A DNA stretch of 64,000 nt from assembly GCA_002099365.1 (NCBI GenBank), contig MSED01000005.1, forward strand, positions 248,001 to 312,000, written 5' to 3'. How positions within the stretch are numbered: position 1 is the first letter of the stretch; each line of letters begins with the position of its first letter. This stretch comes from Phialophora verrucosa. Taxonomy: Eukaryota > Ascomycota > Eurotiomycetes > Chaetothyriales > Herpotrichiellaceae. The notes beneath the pieces are model-generated. The model was not told where the DNA came from and ran no database searches. It was given only the letters and a program-made list of their open reading frames with translations. Shown in pieces: positions 55,201 to 64,000 of this stretch. A program made the translations under genes and the position numbers.

Positions 55201-56523
55201 TTACGGCTGAGTGCAACTCTGGCTCCAGTTGCCATCACCGCTATTCTTGGTCCAATTGCCCAGAGCATCGGTGACCCAATTTCTGCGGTCTCTGGAGATT
55301 ACTCTCAGACGTGACGATTTTGCCTCGTCGTACGTCCTCGCTGAAAGTGTACCGTGGAGATCCTCCAACCATTCGATCTTGCAATGTGGTATGCGTGCAA
55401 TTCGTTCGGCTTCCTGGTAAGCCTCGAGCAGACTGCTGATACTCAGCGCAAGATCCCATAGCTTCTTCCTGCAGACGACGCTGGCTTTGCTGGATCTTTC
55501 ATCCCATTGTTTGTAGCCTTGCTTCACGCCATTGATGAGAACCTCAACGATGTCCGATCTGTCTGATCCGGTCCTGCCAATCAACAAGGCAGACATATTC
55601 GTCACTTTGGATGTGGCTTGTGCCAGAACGCCCGAGCTTTGCTGTCTTTTGTCAAAGGCGAAGCGTGGAAAGTCGACAGTAAGTGGTTCGACATTGAAGA
55701 AATGGCCAATGCTGTTGAGTTTAGATAGCCGACCTGATCGACCAAACGCACGCTCGTAGCCCGTGGCGTGGTACTGATCGGAGTAAACCACGACACTTCT
55801 TATGAAGGCACTGGGGGTCTTCTGAATGAACAGGTCGGCTGGGAACGAAAGGACACTTGAGAATTCTTTGACGGCAAGCTTGTCTGAACATGACTTGGAG
55901 AGGCTTGGCTCTGCGTCTGCACGAGCGGGCTTGCGGCGGGTGTAACCCAGCAGAGAGAAATGCGCACGGCCTTGCAGCTGAACATCGATCTCCCCATCCA
56001 CTGGCCACGGTGCTGCCGCCTCTGAAGGGAAGGACTCCATTAATATCTCCATCGACGCATCCCCGCAAGGAGCTTCAGTGGTGAAGAAGTAGATTGCAAT
56101 GTTGTCTTTTATCTTGAATGGCGGTAGGTAAGGCGGGCGGCAGTCTGTCTCATCAGAGGGGGTCGTTGTCCCTTGACAGGGTTCGAGATATGAAGACTGA
56201 TAAGCTGGAACTTGCAGCATTCCCTGCACTTCTGATAGTAGCCAGTGATTGAACCCACGTAACGCCAGGACTTCGGCGTGAGAGTCATGCAACACCAAGC
56301 CCTTGCACTTGGGCAATGCAGAGGTCGAAAGACATTTGGTCCCCGTGGCCAACGAGACACACCTGAGATCTTGCGTTCCTCCGTTGTGCGCCAGAAGAAC
56401 CACCGCAGACATGGGAGTCCATTCTCTCCTGCCATCACCCAACGCGCGAGGCTTACATTTTTCAGGCAACGACGCGAATGTGGAGAGTGCGGCATCAGCC
56501 ACTTGCTCGGCTAATGAGGACAT
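55201..56523 (-). CDS. TAD1: tRNA-specific adenosine deaminase 1
   Basis: Deaminates A37 of tRNA-Ala to inosine; ADAR/ADAT1-type A_deamin domain covering nearly the whole protein. Single exon of 440 residues from ATG 56523 (MSSLAEQVADAAL); the upstream in-frame codons begin with TTG. Zinc and catalytic residues are in order: His82-Ala-Glu84 in VLHDSHAEVLALRGFNHWLL, Cys153 in PCGDASM, and Cys212 in SCSDKLA. The inositol-hexakisphosphate-binding Lys/Arg positions around RRKPARADAEPSLSKS also look conserved. The C-terminal third contains the family segment YSDQYHATGYERAFGRSGRL. No extra double-stranded-RNA-binding domain, which separates it from animal ADARs. Confidence 0.95.
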   Translation of the reverse strand: MSSLAEQVADAALSTFASLPEKCKPRALGDGRREWTPMSAVVLLAHNGGTQDLRCVSLATGTKCLSTSALPKCKGLVLHDSHAEVLALRGFNHWLLSEVQGMLQVPAYQSSYLEPCQGTTTPSDETDCRPPYLPPFKIKDNIAIYFFTTEAPCGDASMEILMESFPSEAAAPWPVDGEIDVQLQGRAHFSLLGYTRRKPARADAEPSLSKSCSDKLAVKEFSSVLSFPADLFIQKTPSAFIRSVVVYSDQYHATGYERAFGRSGRLSKLNSIGHFFNVEPLTVDFPRFAFDKRQQSSGVLAQATSKVTNMSALLIGRTGSDRSDIVEVLINGVKQGYKQWDERSSKASVVCRKKLWDLALSISSLLEAYQEAERIARIPHCKIEWLEDLHGTLSARTYDEAKSSRLRVISRDRRNWVTDALGNWTKNSGDGNWSQSCTQP

Positions 56524-57886
56524 GAGTGTTTGTGGTGGCAGCAATGGGAACCAGAGGTCGTTGTGAAGGTCCTTCCATGGCTGGCAGCAGGCAAGAGTTC
56601 GTCGCCGACAGTAGAAAGCAACGGCAATGGTAGTGGCAATGGCGTGAGGAGGATACAGTAAGAAGCGACGTGGAGAGGTCTTGGGCGAGAGATGGCCGAG
56701 GCAAGCAGCCTAAACAGCCTAACGAGCCTAGCTAGACCGCCGATGGTCCACTAAATCAGAGTTCTCCGGCAAAGCCTAAGGACGTGCCCACAATAAGATG
56801 CTTCATCGCCGTGCTTTGCCGTGCGACAGTGGCGACGGGATGCTAGCAGCCTGTCAAGACAGCTCGTTGTCACTCATCGTGCACGCGTAGATAGGGCGAA
56901 GAGCACACGTACTCGTATGCTCTAACAAGTACGGAGGAAGGAGCACTGTTTATATTCGCGCGAACTCGGCGTCCTGCCACGGAGACTCCGCATTTCGACA
57001 ATCCTCTGCCACGGCGATAGGATCTGGTCGCCTGCCGGTGATACTGTGCCACGGAACCCTCTACGAATACATTTATCTGATTCTTGACGCAACCCAAGTC
57101 CTCTCACTATACTCGTAGAGTGCGCTGTCCTGCTGCGGTCCTCAGCTGGCTGTCGCTAACATTCTCCCGGCCAGTTTTCTTCTCTCCACACCGGACAGCC
57201 TCCGCGCCACCGAGCACGGCCATTTTAGCCTATTGACCCCAGCGACAAGGCCTCAATCGCCCGTTGTCCGCGTCTTGGGTCTTGGATCTTGGAGGGTTGC
57301 TTAGGCTGAGGCTGGCAGCGGATGGAAAAGAGCTGCGTGCTTGTGCTTTCCCAGATCGCTGGCTTTTCAAGTGACGGTATGGTCGAGGCAGATCCAATCC
57401 GCGGGCTCGAGGGTGAACGCCACCCATCATCATCATTACATTCTGTCATCCCGTTACTGGTCCAGGCGCTCTGCGCTACCACTGCTGATTGACTGTGCAC
57501 GAGAGCCACCAAGCTCTACCCCGGTTTCTTCCTCAAGAGGGCAAGCCACGAACGAATCCACAGCGAACGCTTACCCGCTTCCTCCTTCCCACATTTTCGC
57601 AAGATTCGGACCTCGCCATCAACTACACCTCTGACGACTGTATACCATCATCCTCCGCCTTCAGCCTCGTCGTCCTCGACATCCTGACAAGACCGCCGTC
57701 CTGATCTCTCTCCGGCTACTTGCTGTTGACGTCGCGCTGTTTTTGCGGAATTTCTGCTGCCCGACACCGTCCACATGACCCTCGTGCTCCACTGCGGGAT
57801 CTGACATGTTACACGTCTGAGCTTTCATCCCGAGTTGAAAACATGCAGCCACAGATCGTCGCGTGCTCATAACCTCACTCTGCATC
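56524..57886. other. Divergent promoter region (TAD1 / Zn2Cys6 regulator)
   Basis: About 1.36 kb between divergent starts with no supported gene. The right end is the putative leader of the Zn2Cys6 gene with three short upstream ORFs. Confidence 0.6.
57775..57872 (+). promoter_or_regulatory. Three upstream ORFs in leader of Zn2Cys6 regulator
   Basis: ATG 57775 to TGA 57804 (9 codons), ATG 57806 to TGA 57820 (4 codons) and ATG 57843 to TAA 57872 (9 codons, MQPQIVACS), the last ending 14 bases before the main ATG at 57887. Whether all lie in the mature mRNA is not known. Confidence 0.5.
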
Positions 57887-60800
57887 ATGACCAGCTCGTC
57901 GAATCCAGCCGGATTTCCGCGAGGCGAGCAGAGAAACAATTTGCTGTCAAGTTCGGGCTTCATGATGCCAAATCCCCGCATTGACAGCCTACCTCAACCA
58001 CAAGCGAACTCGTCCGCTTTCGATGCCTCGACGCCTGGTTCTATCGATTTCGCTTTTCCCTTTGGTGGCAGTCCGCACGGCTCTAGCAATAGTGGCATCG
58101 ATGCTCCCCCAGACCTGCGCCTAAGTCAGAGTCAAGGGTTTGCTGGTCGAGGCTCCATGGCGGCATATGGCAAAGTGCCCAGTCCTCAGCATCGCGCCAG
58201 CCTAGCAAGCATCGATTCGGCCTTTGACCGTGATCTCTTCGGCTCAGCCGCTTTGAGTCAATGGGCCCCGACAAATTCAGGAAACCAGGCACCCAGCAAT
58301 GCAGATTCTTCTCCGCGGATTCCAGCTAGCGTCAGCGAGCAGGAGAAAAAGTCGCAGACCGAGGAGGAGAGACCGCCCGCATGGAGCGAGTTGAAGACGA
58401 AAGCAGGGAAGGAAAGGAAACGGCTGCCCCTGGCCTGCATTGCCTGCCGCCGAAAGAAGATTAGATGTTCGGGCGAAAAGCCCGCTTGCAAGCACTGTCT
58501 CCGTGCTCGGATACCTTGTGTCTACAAGGTTACTACCAGAAAAGCTGCTCCGCGTACAGACTATATGGCGATGCTGGACAAGCGACTGAAGCGTATGGAA
58601 GATCGGGTCATCCGAGTCATCCCCAAAGATGAACTGCCCGATCTGAGCAGCACGGGTCGGGCTTCAGTGCGACCCCCAATTCCAGGCCAGGCACCGAAGA
58701 AGGAGAAAGAACAACCTAAAAAGCGGTCCGCCGACGAAGCATTCACCCAAGAACTCAACGACTGGCGGAATTCACGAGAGAAAACCACTCTCCTCGACCC
58801 GACGGCTGGGCTACGCAAACAGCGCGAGGGCGAGAACAAACTGTTCATCGAGGGCTCAGAATCGCTGCCACCACAACACATTCAGGAACACCTCGCCGAA
58901 GTCTTCTTCGACTGCGTCTACGGTCAATCCTATCTCCTCCTACACAAACCCAGCTTCATGCGCAAGCTGAAGGCTGGGACGATTCCGCCGGTGCTTATCT
59001 TGGCTGTGTGTGCTATCTCGGCGAGGTTCTCGACTCACCCGCAGGTCAGCACCGAACCGGCGTTTCTCCGTGGGGAGCAGTGGGCGACTCCCGCGCGCCG
59101 GATTGTGGAGAAGCGACACTATGAACCCAACATCACCATTCTCACAGCAATGCTGATGCTCGGGCTGCATTACTTCGGGACGTGCGAAGGCGGGTTGTCG
59201 TGGTCCTTCGGTGGCCAGGCCATGCGGATGGGCTACGCGCTCCAGCTGCACCGCGAACTCGATCACGACCCGCTTGGCCGCAATCAAATCGCCAACAACG
59301 CAGCGGAGAACAAGAAGGGTCCCAAGTCGCCCGAGTTATCTTTCACGGACCGCGAAATTCGCCGTCGCACGATGTGGGCGTGCTACCTGATGGACACGTT
59401 CAACTCCTCCGGGACAGAACGGCCTTCCTTCTTGAACGAAGACTACTACCAGATCCAGCTGCCGATCAAAGAATCGCATTTCCAAATGGAAGTCCCCGGC
59501 CCGACGGAGGATCTGTACGGCAACGTGCCCATGTCCAACAAGTCGTCGTCGCTGGACACCGCCGCGGCCAACGACCTTGCCGCCGAGGCAAAGGCAAACA
59601 TGGGCGTCGCGGCATACATCGTCCGCGCCGTGGTTCTTTGGAAACGCATCGTCAAGTACTTGAACCTCGGCGGCAAAGAGAAAGACCCCCACCCGATCTG
59701 GGACCCGTTGTCGCAGTTCGCGACTCTGCAACGCCAGATCCAGCAGCTGAAATCCTCCTTGCCAGAGGAGATCACGTACACGCCCGAGAACTTCGCAACA
59801 CACATCTCCGAACGCCTCGCGAACCAGTACCTCTTCCTGCACATTGTGCTCGCTCAGACCAGCCTGTTCCTGCACCGCTTCGCCATTCCGACGAACCCCT
59901 CGCACCGGCCCCATCACCATTACTACACCCAACAAGGGATGCCGAAACCGTTCCTCACCAGCTCGGCCAACATCGTGCTCGAATCCGCCTCGCTCATCAG
60001 CAAGCTCATCGCCGACTCGGCAGGCCACACCCTCACGGTCCCGTTTGCCGGCTATTGCGCCTATGCCGCCGCAACGGTGCACGTGTGGGGCATCTTCAGC
60101 AAGAATAGCGCCCTCGAACAGCAGAGCAAGGACAACCTACGGCATAATTACAAATACTTGACACGCATGAAGAGATACTGGGGCATGTTCCACTACATGG
60201 CCGAGAGTGTGAAGGATATTTATCGCGCGTTTGCAGACGCCGCCCTCCGTCAAGCCCAACACGCCCGAAACAACGCCGGTCTGCCGACTAGTATGTTACG
60301 ACGGCACTCATCTGCCGGTGGGGGGGGAGGGAGAAGTGGGACGCAGACGCCGATGGACCTGGACGCCGCCACGGCGACGTTGACTAGCAATACGAACCCG
60401 CCGTCCAGGTCGGACACGCCCGCGGATCCGACCAAAACCAAAGACGCGGATAAGGCGAAGGCGGGATCAATGTTCCAGTACGGCGACTGGTTCGACAAGT
60501 ACCCGCACGGCGTGTCGGAGAGCGAATGGGAGAAATCGCACCTCGAGTACAGGAGTGAGCACGCGCAGGGTGGTGCCGAGGCCGTCATGAGCCAAAGGAG
60601 TGATTTGCAAAGCGTGGAGGAGTTCTTTGCGAGCCTCAGTCCCCCATCCAAGGCTGATGACACGATCGGAAGAGGCAACAAGAAAGTCGCGAGAAGGAGG
60701 GGGAAGAGCGTGGCAGAGAACAAGAAGACCGACAAGGATGAGAAAGGTAGGGAAGGAGACAAGGGGAAAGGGAACTCTTCGACCGCCGCTAAAGGCGCTG

Positions 60801-61453
60801 GTTCGTCTATTTCTGGTCAAGATTCGCAAAGGCGACAATCCGTATCGCAAGCGCTGCCCGGACAGCGCCTGTCCAGCACGGCCGGCGATCTCAACTTGAA
60901 TCTCAACCTCAACCAACCATTCGACCTCTCCAGCTTCGACATCACCTCGCCGTCACTGTATCAGAACACGCAATTCCCCGATCCCTACAACTATGGGAAC
61001 TCTCCGACCTCTCCCCAGTTCGGCGGCAATCTTCATTTTATTTCAACTTTGCCGGCAATTGATCGGCAGATGGTATATGGCGCTGCGTATGCTGGCCTCG
61101 ACCCCTCCACATCGAACAGTAACAGCAACCAGAACGCTTCGTCGGGACTCAACAGCCTCGGCTCCCCTCCAATTGGCAATTTCGGAAGCACAAATCCATG
61201 GGATCAGTTAGACTTGACCACATATGGTTTCAATGATCCGTTTGCAGGAGGCAATGGGGGCATGGACACCAGTTCGTCGGCTTGGTTGTTGCCATTTAAC
61301 ATTGAACCGCCAGACTTCGGTGGTGCTGGCATGGAGGAGTTTGGAAACACCGCTCTCGACGGAATGGATCTAAGTGATCTCGGCCAGGGAGGCGGAAGCG
61401 ACGTCGGTGGACAATTTGGGGAGCAAAACTCTGGGACCGGTGGACAGACTTGA
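57887..61453 (+). CDS. Large Zn2Cys6 transcription factor (1188 residues, intronless)
   Basis: Nuclear regulator with a zinc cluster at residues 184-211 (C184, C187, C194, C201, C204, C211; CIACRRKKIRCSG) preceded by basic KAGKERKRL. The N-terminal 170 residues are Ser/Pro/Asn-rich. A linker TDYMAMLDKRLKRMEDRVIRV follows the cluster, then the fungal-specific TF domain (about residues 320-760) with MRMGYALQLHREL and REIRRRTMWACYLMDTFNSSGTERP. The C-terminal 350 residues contain Lys-rich and Asn/Gly/Ser-rich low-complexity regions ending in an acidic GMEEFGNTALDGMDLSDLG likely to activate transcription. ATG 57887 is the first in-frame ATG after the upstream ORFs. The size and lack of introns contrast with the five-exon regulator at 5-8 kb. 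Gene name and targets not recognised. Confidence 0.92.
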   Translation: MTSSSNPAGFPRGEQRNNLLSSSGFMMPNPRIDSLPQPQANSSAFDASTPGSIDFAFPFGGSPHGSSNSGIDAPPDLRLSQSQGFAGRGSMAAYGKVPSPQHRASLASIDSAFDRDLFGSAALSQWAPTNSGNQAPSNADSSPRIPASVSEQEKKSQTEEERPPAWSELKTKAGKERKRLPLACIACRRKKIRCSGEKPACKHCLRARIPCVYKVTTRKAAPRTDYMAMLDKRLKRMEDRVIRVIPKDELPDLSSTGRASVRPPIPGQAPKKEKEQPKKRSADEAFTQELNDWRNSREKTTLLDPTAGLRKQREGENKLFIEGSESLPPQHIQEHLAEVFFDCVYGQSYLLLHKPSFMRKLKAGTIPPVLILAVCAISARFSTHPQVSTEPAFLRGEQWATPARRIVEKRHYEPNITILTAMLMLGLHYFGTCEGGLSWSFGGQAMRMGYALQLHRELDHDPLGRNQIANNAAENKKGPKSPELSFTDREIRRRTMWACYLMDTFNSSGTERPSFLNEDYYQIQLPIKESHFQMEVPGPTEDLYGNVPMSNKSSSLDTAAANDLAAEAKANMGVAAYIVRAVVLWKRIVKYLNLGGKEKDPHPIWDPLSQFATLQRQIQQLKSSLPEEITYTPENFATHISERLANQYLFLHIVLAQTSLFLHRFAIPTNPSHRPHHHYYTQQGMPKPFLTSSANIVLESASLISKLIADSAGHTLTVPFAGYCAYAAATVHVWGIFSKNSALEQQSKDNLRHNYKYLTRMKRYWGMFHYMAESVKDIYRAFADAALRQAQHARNNAGLPTSMLRRHSSAGGGGGRSGTQTPMDLDAATATLTSNTNPPSRSDTPADPTKTKDADKAKAGSMFQYGDWFDKYPHGVSESEWEKSHLEYRSEHAQGGAEAVMSQRSDLQSVEEFFASLSPPSKADDTIGRGNKKVARRRGKSVAENKKTDKDEKGREGDKGKGNSSTAAKGAGSSISGQDSQRRQSVSQALPGQRLSSTAGDLNLNLNLNQPFDLSSFDITSPSLYQNTQFPDPYNYGNSPTSPQFGGNLHFISTLPAIDRQMVYGAAYAGLDPSTSNSNSNQNASSGLNSLGSPPIGNFGSTNPWDQLDLTTYGFNDPFAGGNGGMDTSSSAWLLPFNIEPPDFGGAGMEEFGNTALDGMDLSDLGQGGGSDVGGQFGEQNSGTGGQT

Positions 61454-61665
61454 ATGTCGCTGGATCATGTCGACCGCTGAATCGATTCGTGTAATAGCGG
61501 TGCGCGTAAAGCGGGAACATCTCCGCAGTACATATGCTGCAAGGATTCACACACTTGGAAGAACCGTATATCGAGGACCACGTCGGCATTATATACCATA
61601 GGACGTACTCGCAAGAGCATCTCATGTGTCAAACATTCAATCATTCCTTTCCGTCCCAGTCATGC

Positions 61666-62843
61666 TCAGTCCTCCCACTCCTCATCGAGCTGATCGATCA
61701 GGCGATTCTCGTCGTCGGGAGTGCGGCCACGCGCAGGATGTCGGTCGTCGGCACCAACACGGTGGTACCCTCTTCGACCGGCGAACAGTTGTGTGACTCC
61801 TCCCGGCATACGTTGTGTGCATGAGGAAAATAGAATGACAAATATGTCCTAATGATACAGTCGAAAGCACAGAGGTTAGCTGTTGTTGCTCAGGCAATGT
61901 CGGTCTTCCAGTCGTGTTCTTTCCTCGCCGATGTGTAGCGCGTACGACGTGGCCCCGAAGAAAAGGGCCTCTGTAAGTAGCACGATGTGTAAGGGAAAAC
62001 AGCACACAAACGCAGGGGGAAGAGAAAGCAAAGGGGACTAACCGAAAAGAAGCTGAATATACCCGCCCACATGGCGTAGTTGGGCAATTGTCTCCATCCT
62101 CTTTGATGCAGGACGTTGCGCTGGTAGACAATGCCTCCGATGAGATAGACCAGCAGAGCGATGCCCGCAATCAAACCGAAAACTGCTCCGGGGCCTAACG
62201 TTCCCTTTTCCTCCGACTGAGTTGTTCCGCCGCAGGCAGATCGGGAGCGAATCTCAAAGACATAGGTACAGTGATCGGGTGAGCCGAGGAAGTTCACAAC
62301 CGGCCGACTCGAAAGCAGGGGAGAAGTATCGCAGGCGAAGGTCAGAAGGGTAGACTTCCGTCTTTGGCTGGTCTTCTTGACAGCCAAATCATCGTCGATG
62401 GGATCACCGTCCTCGTCGAGTTCGGGACACGGTGAGCCCATGGTGTAGTTCAACAGCAGCTTCTTGCCGCGGAAAAGCAGTTGGTCATTTGCTTGTCCAA
62501 TGCTGTAAATATCTCCTCGATGGTCCTTGTAAAAAGCCGAAATATTTTTCTGACGGCTTGTGGGAACTCCCTCAACGTCTTCTAATGACTCGACAACGGG
62601 CCCACACAAGTTGAGTGTGAAATTTGCAGGGTAGTCGTAGCCTTTGGCATGATAGGATTCATTGCTTGCGGCTTGGTATTTCGTGCCTTCAGGAGTCAAT
62701 TGCAACGGGCGCAGGTCGAAGAATGAGCCGGTGGAGGGAGAGAGGATGGTACATGGCTTCGGTGGGGGTTTTGCGTCGGTTATAGCGAAACTTGGAGGTA
62801 ATGATGAGACGAGGAGGATCAAGAGCGATGTCGAGAGATACAT
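61666..62843 (-). CDS. Mannose-6-phosphate receptor-like protein (Mrl1-type), two exons
   Basis: Type I membrane receptor-like protein of the Golgi-endosome system. Model on -: exons 62043-62843 and 61666-61848, giving 327 residues. ATG 62843 gives a signal peptide (MYLSTSLLILLVSSLPPSFA), then a lumenal MRH domain starting PCTILSPSTGSFFDLRPL with several Cys and NFT/NYT glycosylation sites. A membrane segment (AVFGLIAGIALLVYLIGGIV) is followed by RGWRQLPNYAMWAGIFSFFS, which joins through a 194-nt intron (gttagt donor, gctaac branch, atcattag acceptor) to DIFVILFSSC and a cytosolic tail ending DENRLIDQLDEEWED. The tail resembles acidic sorting signals. Atg27 is a related alternative, but the NYAMWAG juxtamembrane segment fits Mrl1 better. 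Confidence 0.85.
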
Positions 62844-63513
62844 GGGGGCGTCGTGCTTGGGATGAGGGCTCTCAAGTACCAGACAAAGATAATGAGCGAA
62901 AGTGTCGGAGACGGCGCAAGCAAGTAAATGCAGCACCCGTGATACTGGATTCGCGTTGGAAGATGGATTGAGATGAGGGCGACGTGAAGGAAAAGGGACA
63001 CATTGAGGGAAGCCTAAATGTTCAATCACAACTTTTGTACGGCAACTAGCCTGCGAGATTTACCGCAGGAGAAGAGATGTGTTCCTGCAGCTGCAAGGCA
63101 GGGGGCTTCTCGGCTGAGGCTCGTACTCTTTTCAACATAACAATTCCTCCGGAGCCTCGGACCTCAGAATTCATCACTCGCTCACAGTAGACCTCGCTTT
63201 GGGACGTATAATGTTTGTTGTGCATACTCCGTACCATGGCGTATGACCTCTTCGCCTCCAAGGTAAGATTCCGCTTGACGCGACGCAGGCCTTCCGAGAC
63301 GCGCGATGGCGACGTACGATGATGATCTCATTCGGGTGGTGCGTCTCCGTCTCCGGCAACTCACTTTTGGTTCGCACTCGATTTCATCGACAGATGTAAA
63401 AAGCACTGTCGTGCACATTTCTCTCTCATGTCACTCGTTTGACCCTTCTGCATTTCGTTCAATGAGTTGCACCCGCTGACGACCGCCCTCTTGTATTACT
63501 TCACATCGCAAAC
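62844..63513. other. Divergent promoter region (Mrl1-like / ERG24)
   Basis: About 670 bases between divergent starts, no gene. Contains TACTCCGTA at 63225-63233. Confidence 0.6.
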
Positions 63514-64000
63514 ATGACGTTCGTGACAAGTTCAAAACGCAACACCCATGCGGAAGAAAAGCATGAGTACGAATTCTTTGGTCCGTGAGTATTGTGATTC
63601 TCCCTTCAATCTGCGATGCCTTGCTGATACTCGACAGACCTGGCGCCGCCGCAATTGTATTCCTTCTGCCCCTAGTGGTCTATGCCACTGTCTTTCTCTG
63701 CAACGATGTTTCCGGCTGCCCTGCGCCCGCCCTCCTCGACCCCAAGACATTGACTCTTGAGAAGCTGAAGAAACAAACACCATGGCCTGAGAACGGAATT
63801 GCAGGTCTGTTTGATCTTGAAGTCACTCTATGGGTTTTGGCATATTATGCTCTCAGTCTTGCTCTGCAACTATTCCTGCCTGGCGAAGAAGTGGACGGCA
63901 CCACGCTCGGCACAGGAGGAAGGCATCATTATAAGTTCAATTCCTTCAACTCGGCCCTCCTCATCCTTGCTGGTCTTGCTGTCGGAACTGCCCTTCAAGG
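63514..64000 (+). CDS. ERG24: C-14 sterol reductase, 5' part (runs off window)
   Basis: Reduces the C14-15 double bond of ergosterol intermediates in the endoplasmic reticulum membrane. Visible exons: 63514-63584 and 63638-64000 (3' end outside the window), about 144 residues. Exon 1 (MTFVTSSKRNTHAEEKHEYEFFG) joins through a 53-nt intron to PPGAAAIVFLLPLVVYATVF, the family's first membrane segment; FNSFNSALLILAGLAVG at the window end is the next hydrophobic stretch. The FFGPPG junction and the phase match confirm the splice. C-14 reductase is preferred to C-24(28) or C-7 reductase because of the EYEFFGPPGA start, but the catalytic C-terminus is not in view. Confidence 0.9.

Noticed and set aside
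59182..60108. 308-codon + and 248-codon - ORFs within the large Zn2Cys6 gene
   Set aside because: Frame shadows of a GC-rich coding region; Arg/His/Pro-rich without domains.

Overview
The window reads as nuclear DNA of a filamentous ascomycete (Pezizomycotina). Supporting evidence: genes are split by short GT-AG introns with CTRAY/TGAC branch sites; two full Zn2Cys6 regulators and one partial regulator are present; there are clear orthologues of PacC, an MSG5-type MAPK phosphatase, myotubularin, a PXA-domain protein and ERG24; intergenic DNA carries microsatellites and the TACGGAGTA motif. There are no operons, no CRISPR, no phage and no recognisable complete transposon. A more exact placement (for example within Eurotiomycetes) is only a guess.

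Layout. 0-4 kb: the C-terminal part of a fungal transcription factor running off the left edge, then a three-exon MFS sugar transporter. 5-13 kb: a five-exon Zn2Cys6 activator and the pH regulator PacC, both on +, each behind a long leader or promoter. 14-21 kb: two phosphatases on -, a myotubularin 3-phosphoinositide phosphatase and a dual-specificity MAPK phosphatase. 22-27 kb: a small serine-rich protein and a 965-residue low-complexity protein, both on -. 28-31 kb: a metallophosphoesterase and a tentative four-exon gene. 31-34 kb: a pair of ORFs on - in one frame, separated only by a UGA, then cysteine dioxygenase. 35-42 kb: the ribosome-associated GTPase DRG1/RBG1 and a CENP-B/psq-type DNA-binding protein. 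42-48 kb: a 5.3 kb gene-poor, microsatellite-rich stretch between convergent genes. 48-52 kb: a PXA-domain gene interrupted by a 2.1 kb intron. 52-57 kb: nucleoside hydrolase, two tentative small coding regions, and the tRNA adenosine deaminase TAD1. 57-64 kb: a 1188-residue Zn2Cys6 regulator with three upstream ORFs, an Mrl1-like mannose-6-phosphate receptor, and the 5' part of ERG24.

Most genes are unrelated housekeeping or regulatory genes, so no biosynthetic cluster is apparent. Loose themes are signalling and membrane traffic (PacC, MAPK phosphatase, myotubularin, PXA, Mrl1) and nucleoside or tRNA metabolism (nucleoside hydrolase, TAD1). The most unusual features are structural: an 8-nt micro-exon carrying part of the nucleoside hydrolase active site, a 22-nt micro-exon inside a DNA-binding helix, the 2.1 kb intron, the UGA-split ORF pair, and a Trp at a normally Arg position between the two zinc-binding histidines of PacC finger 2. 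All exon borders were set by eye from splice signals and protein-family continuity.
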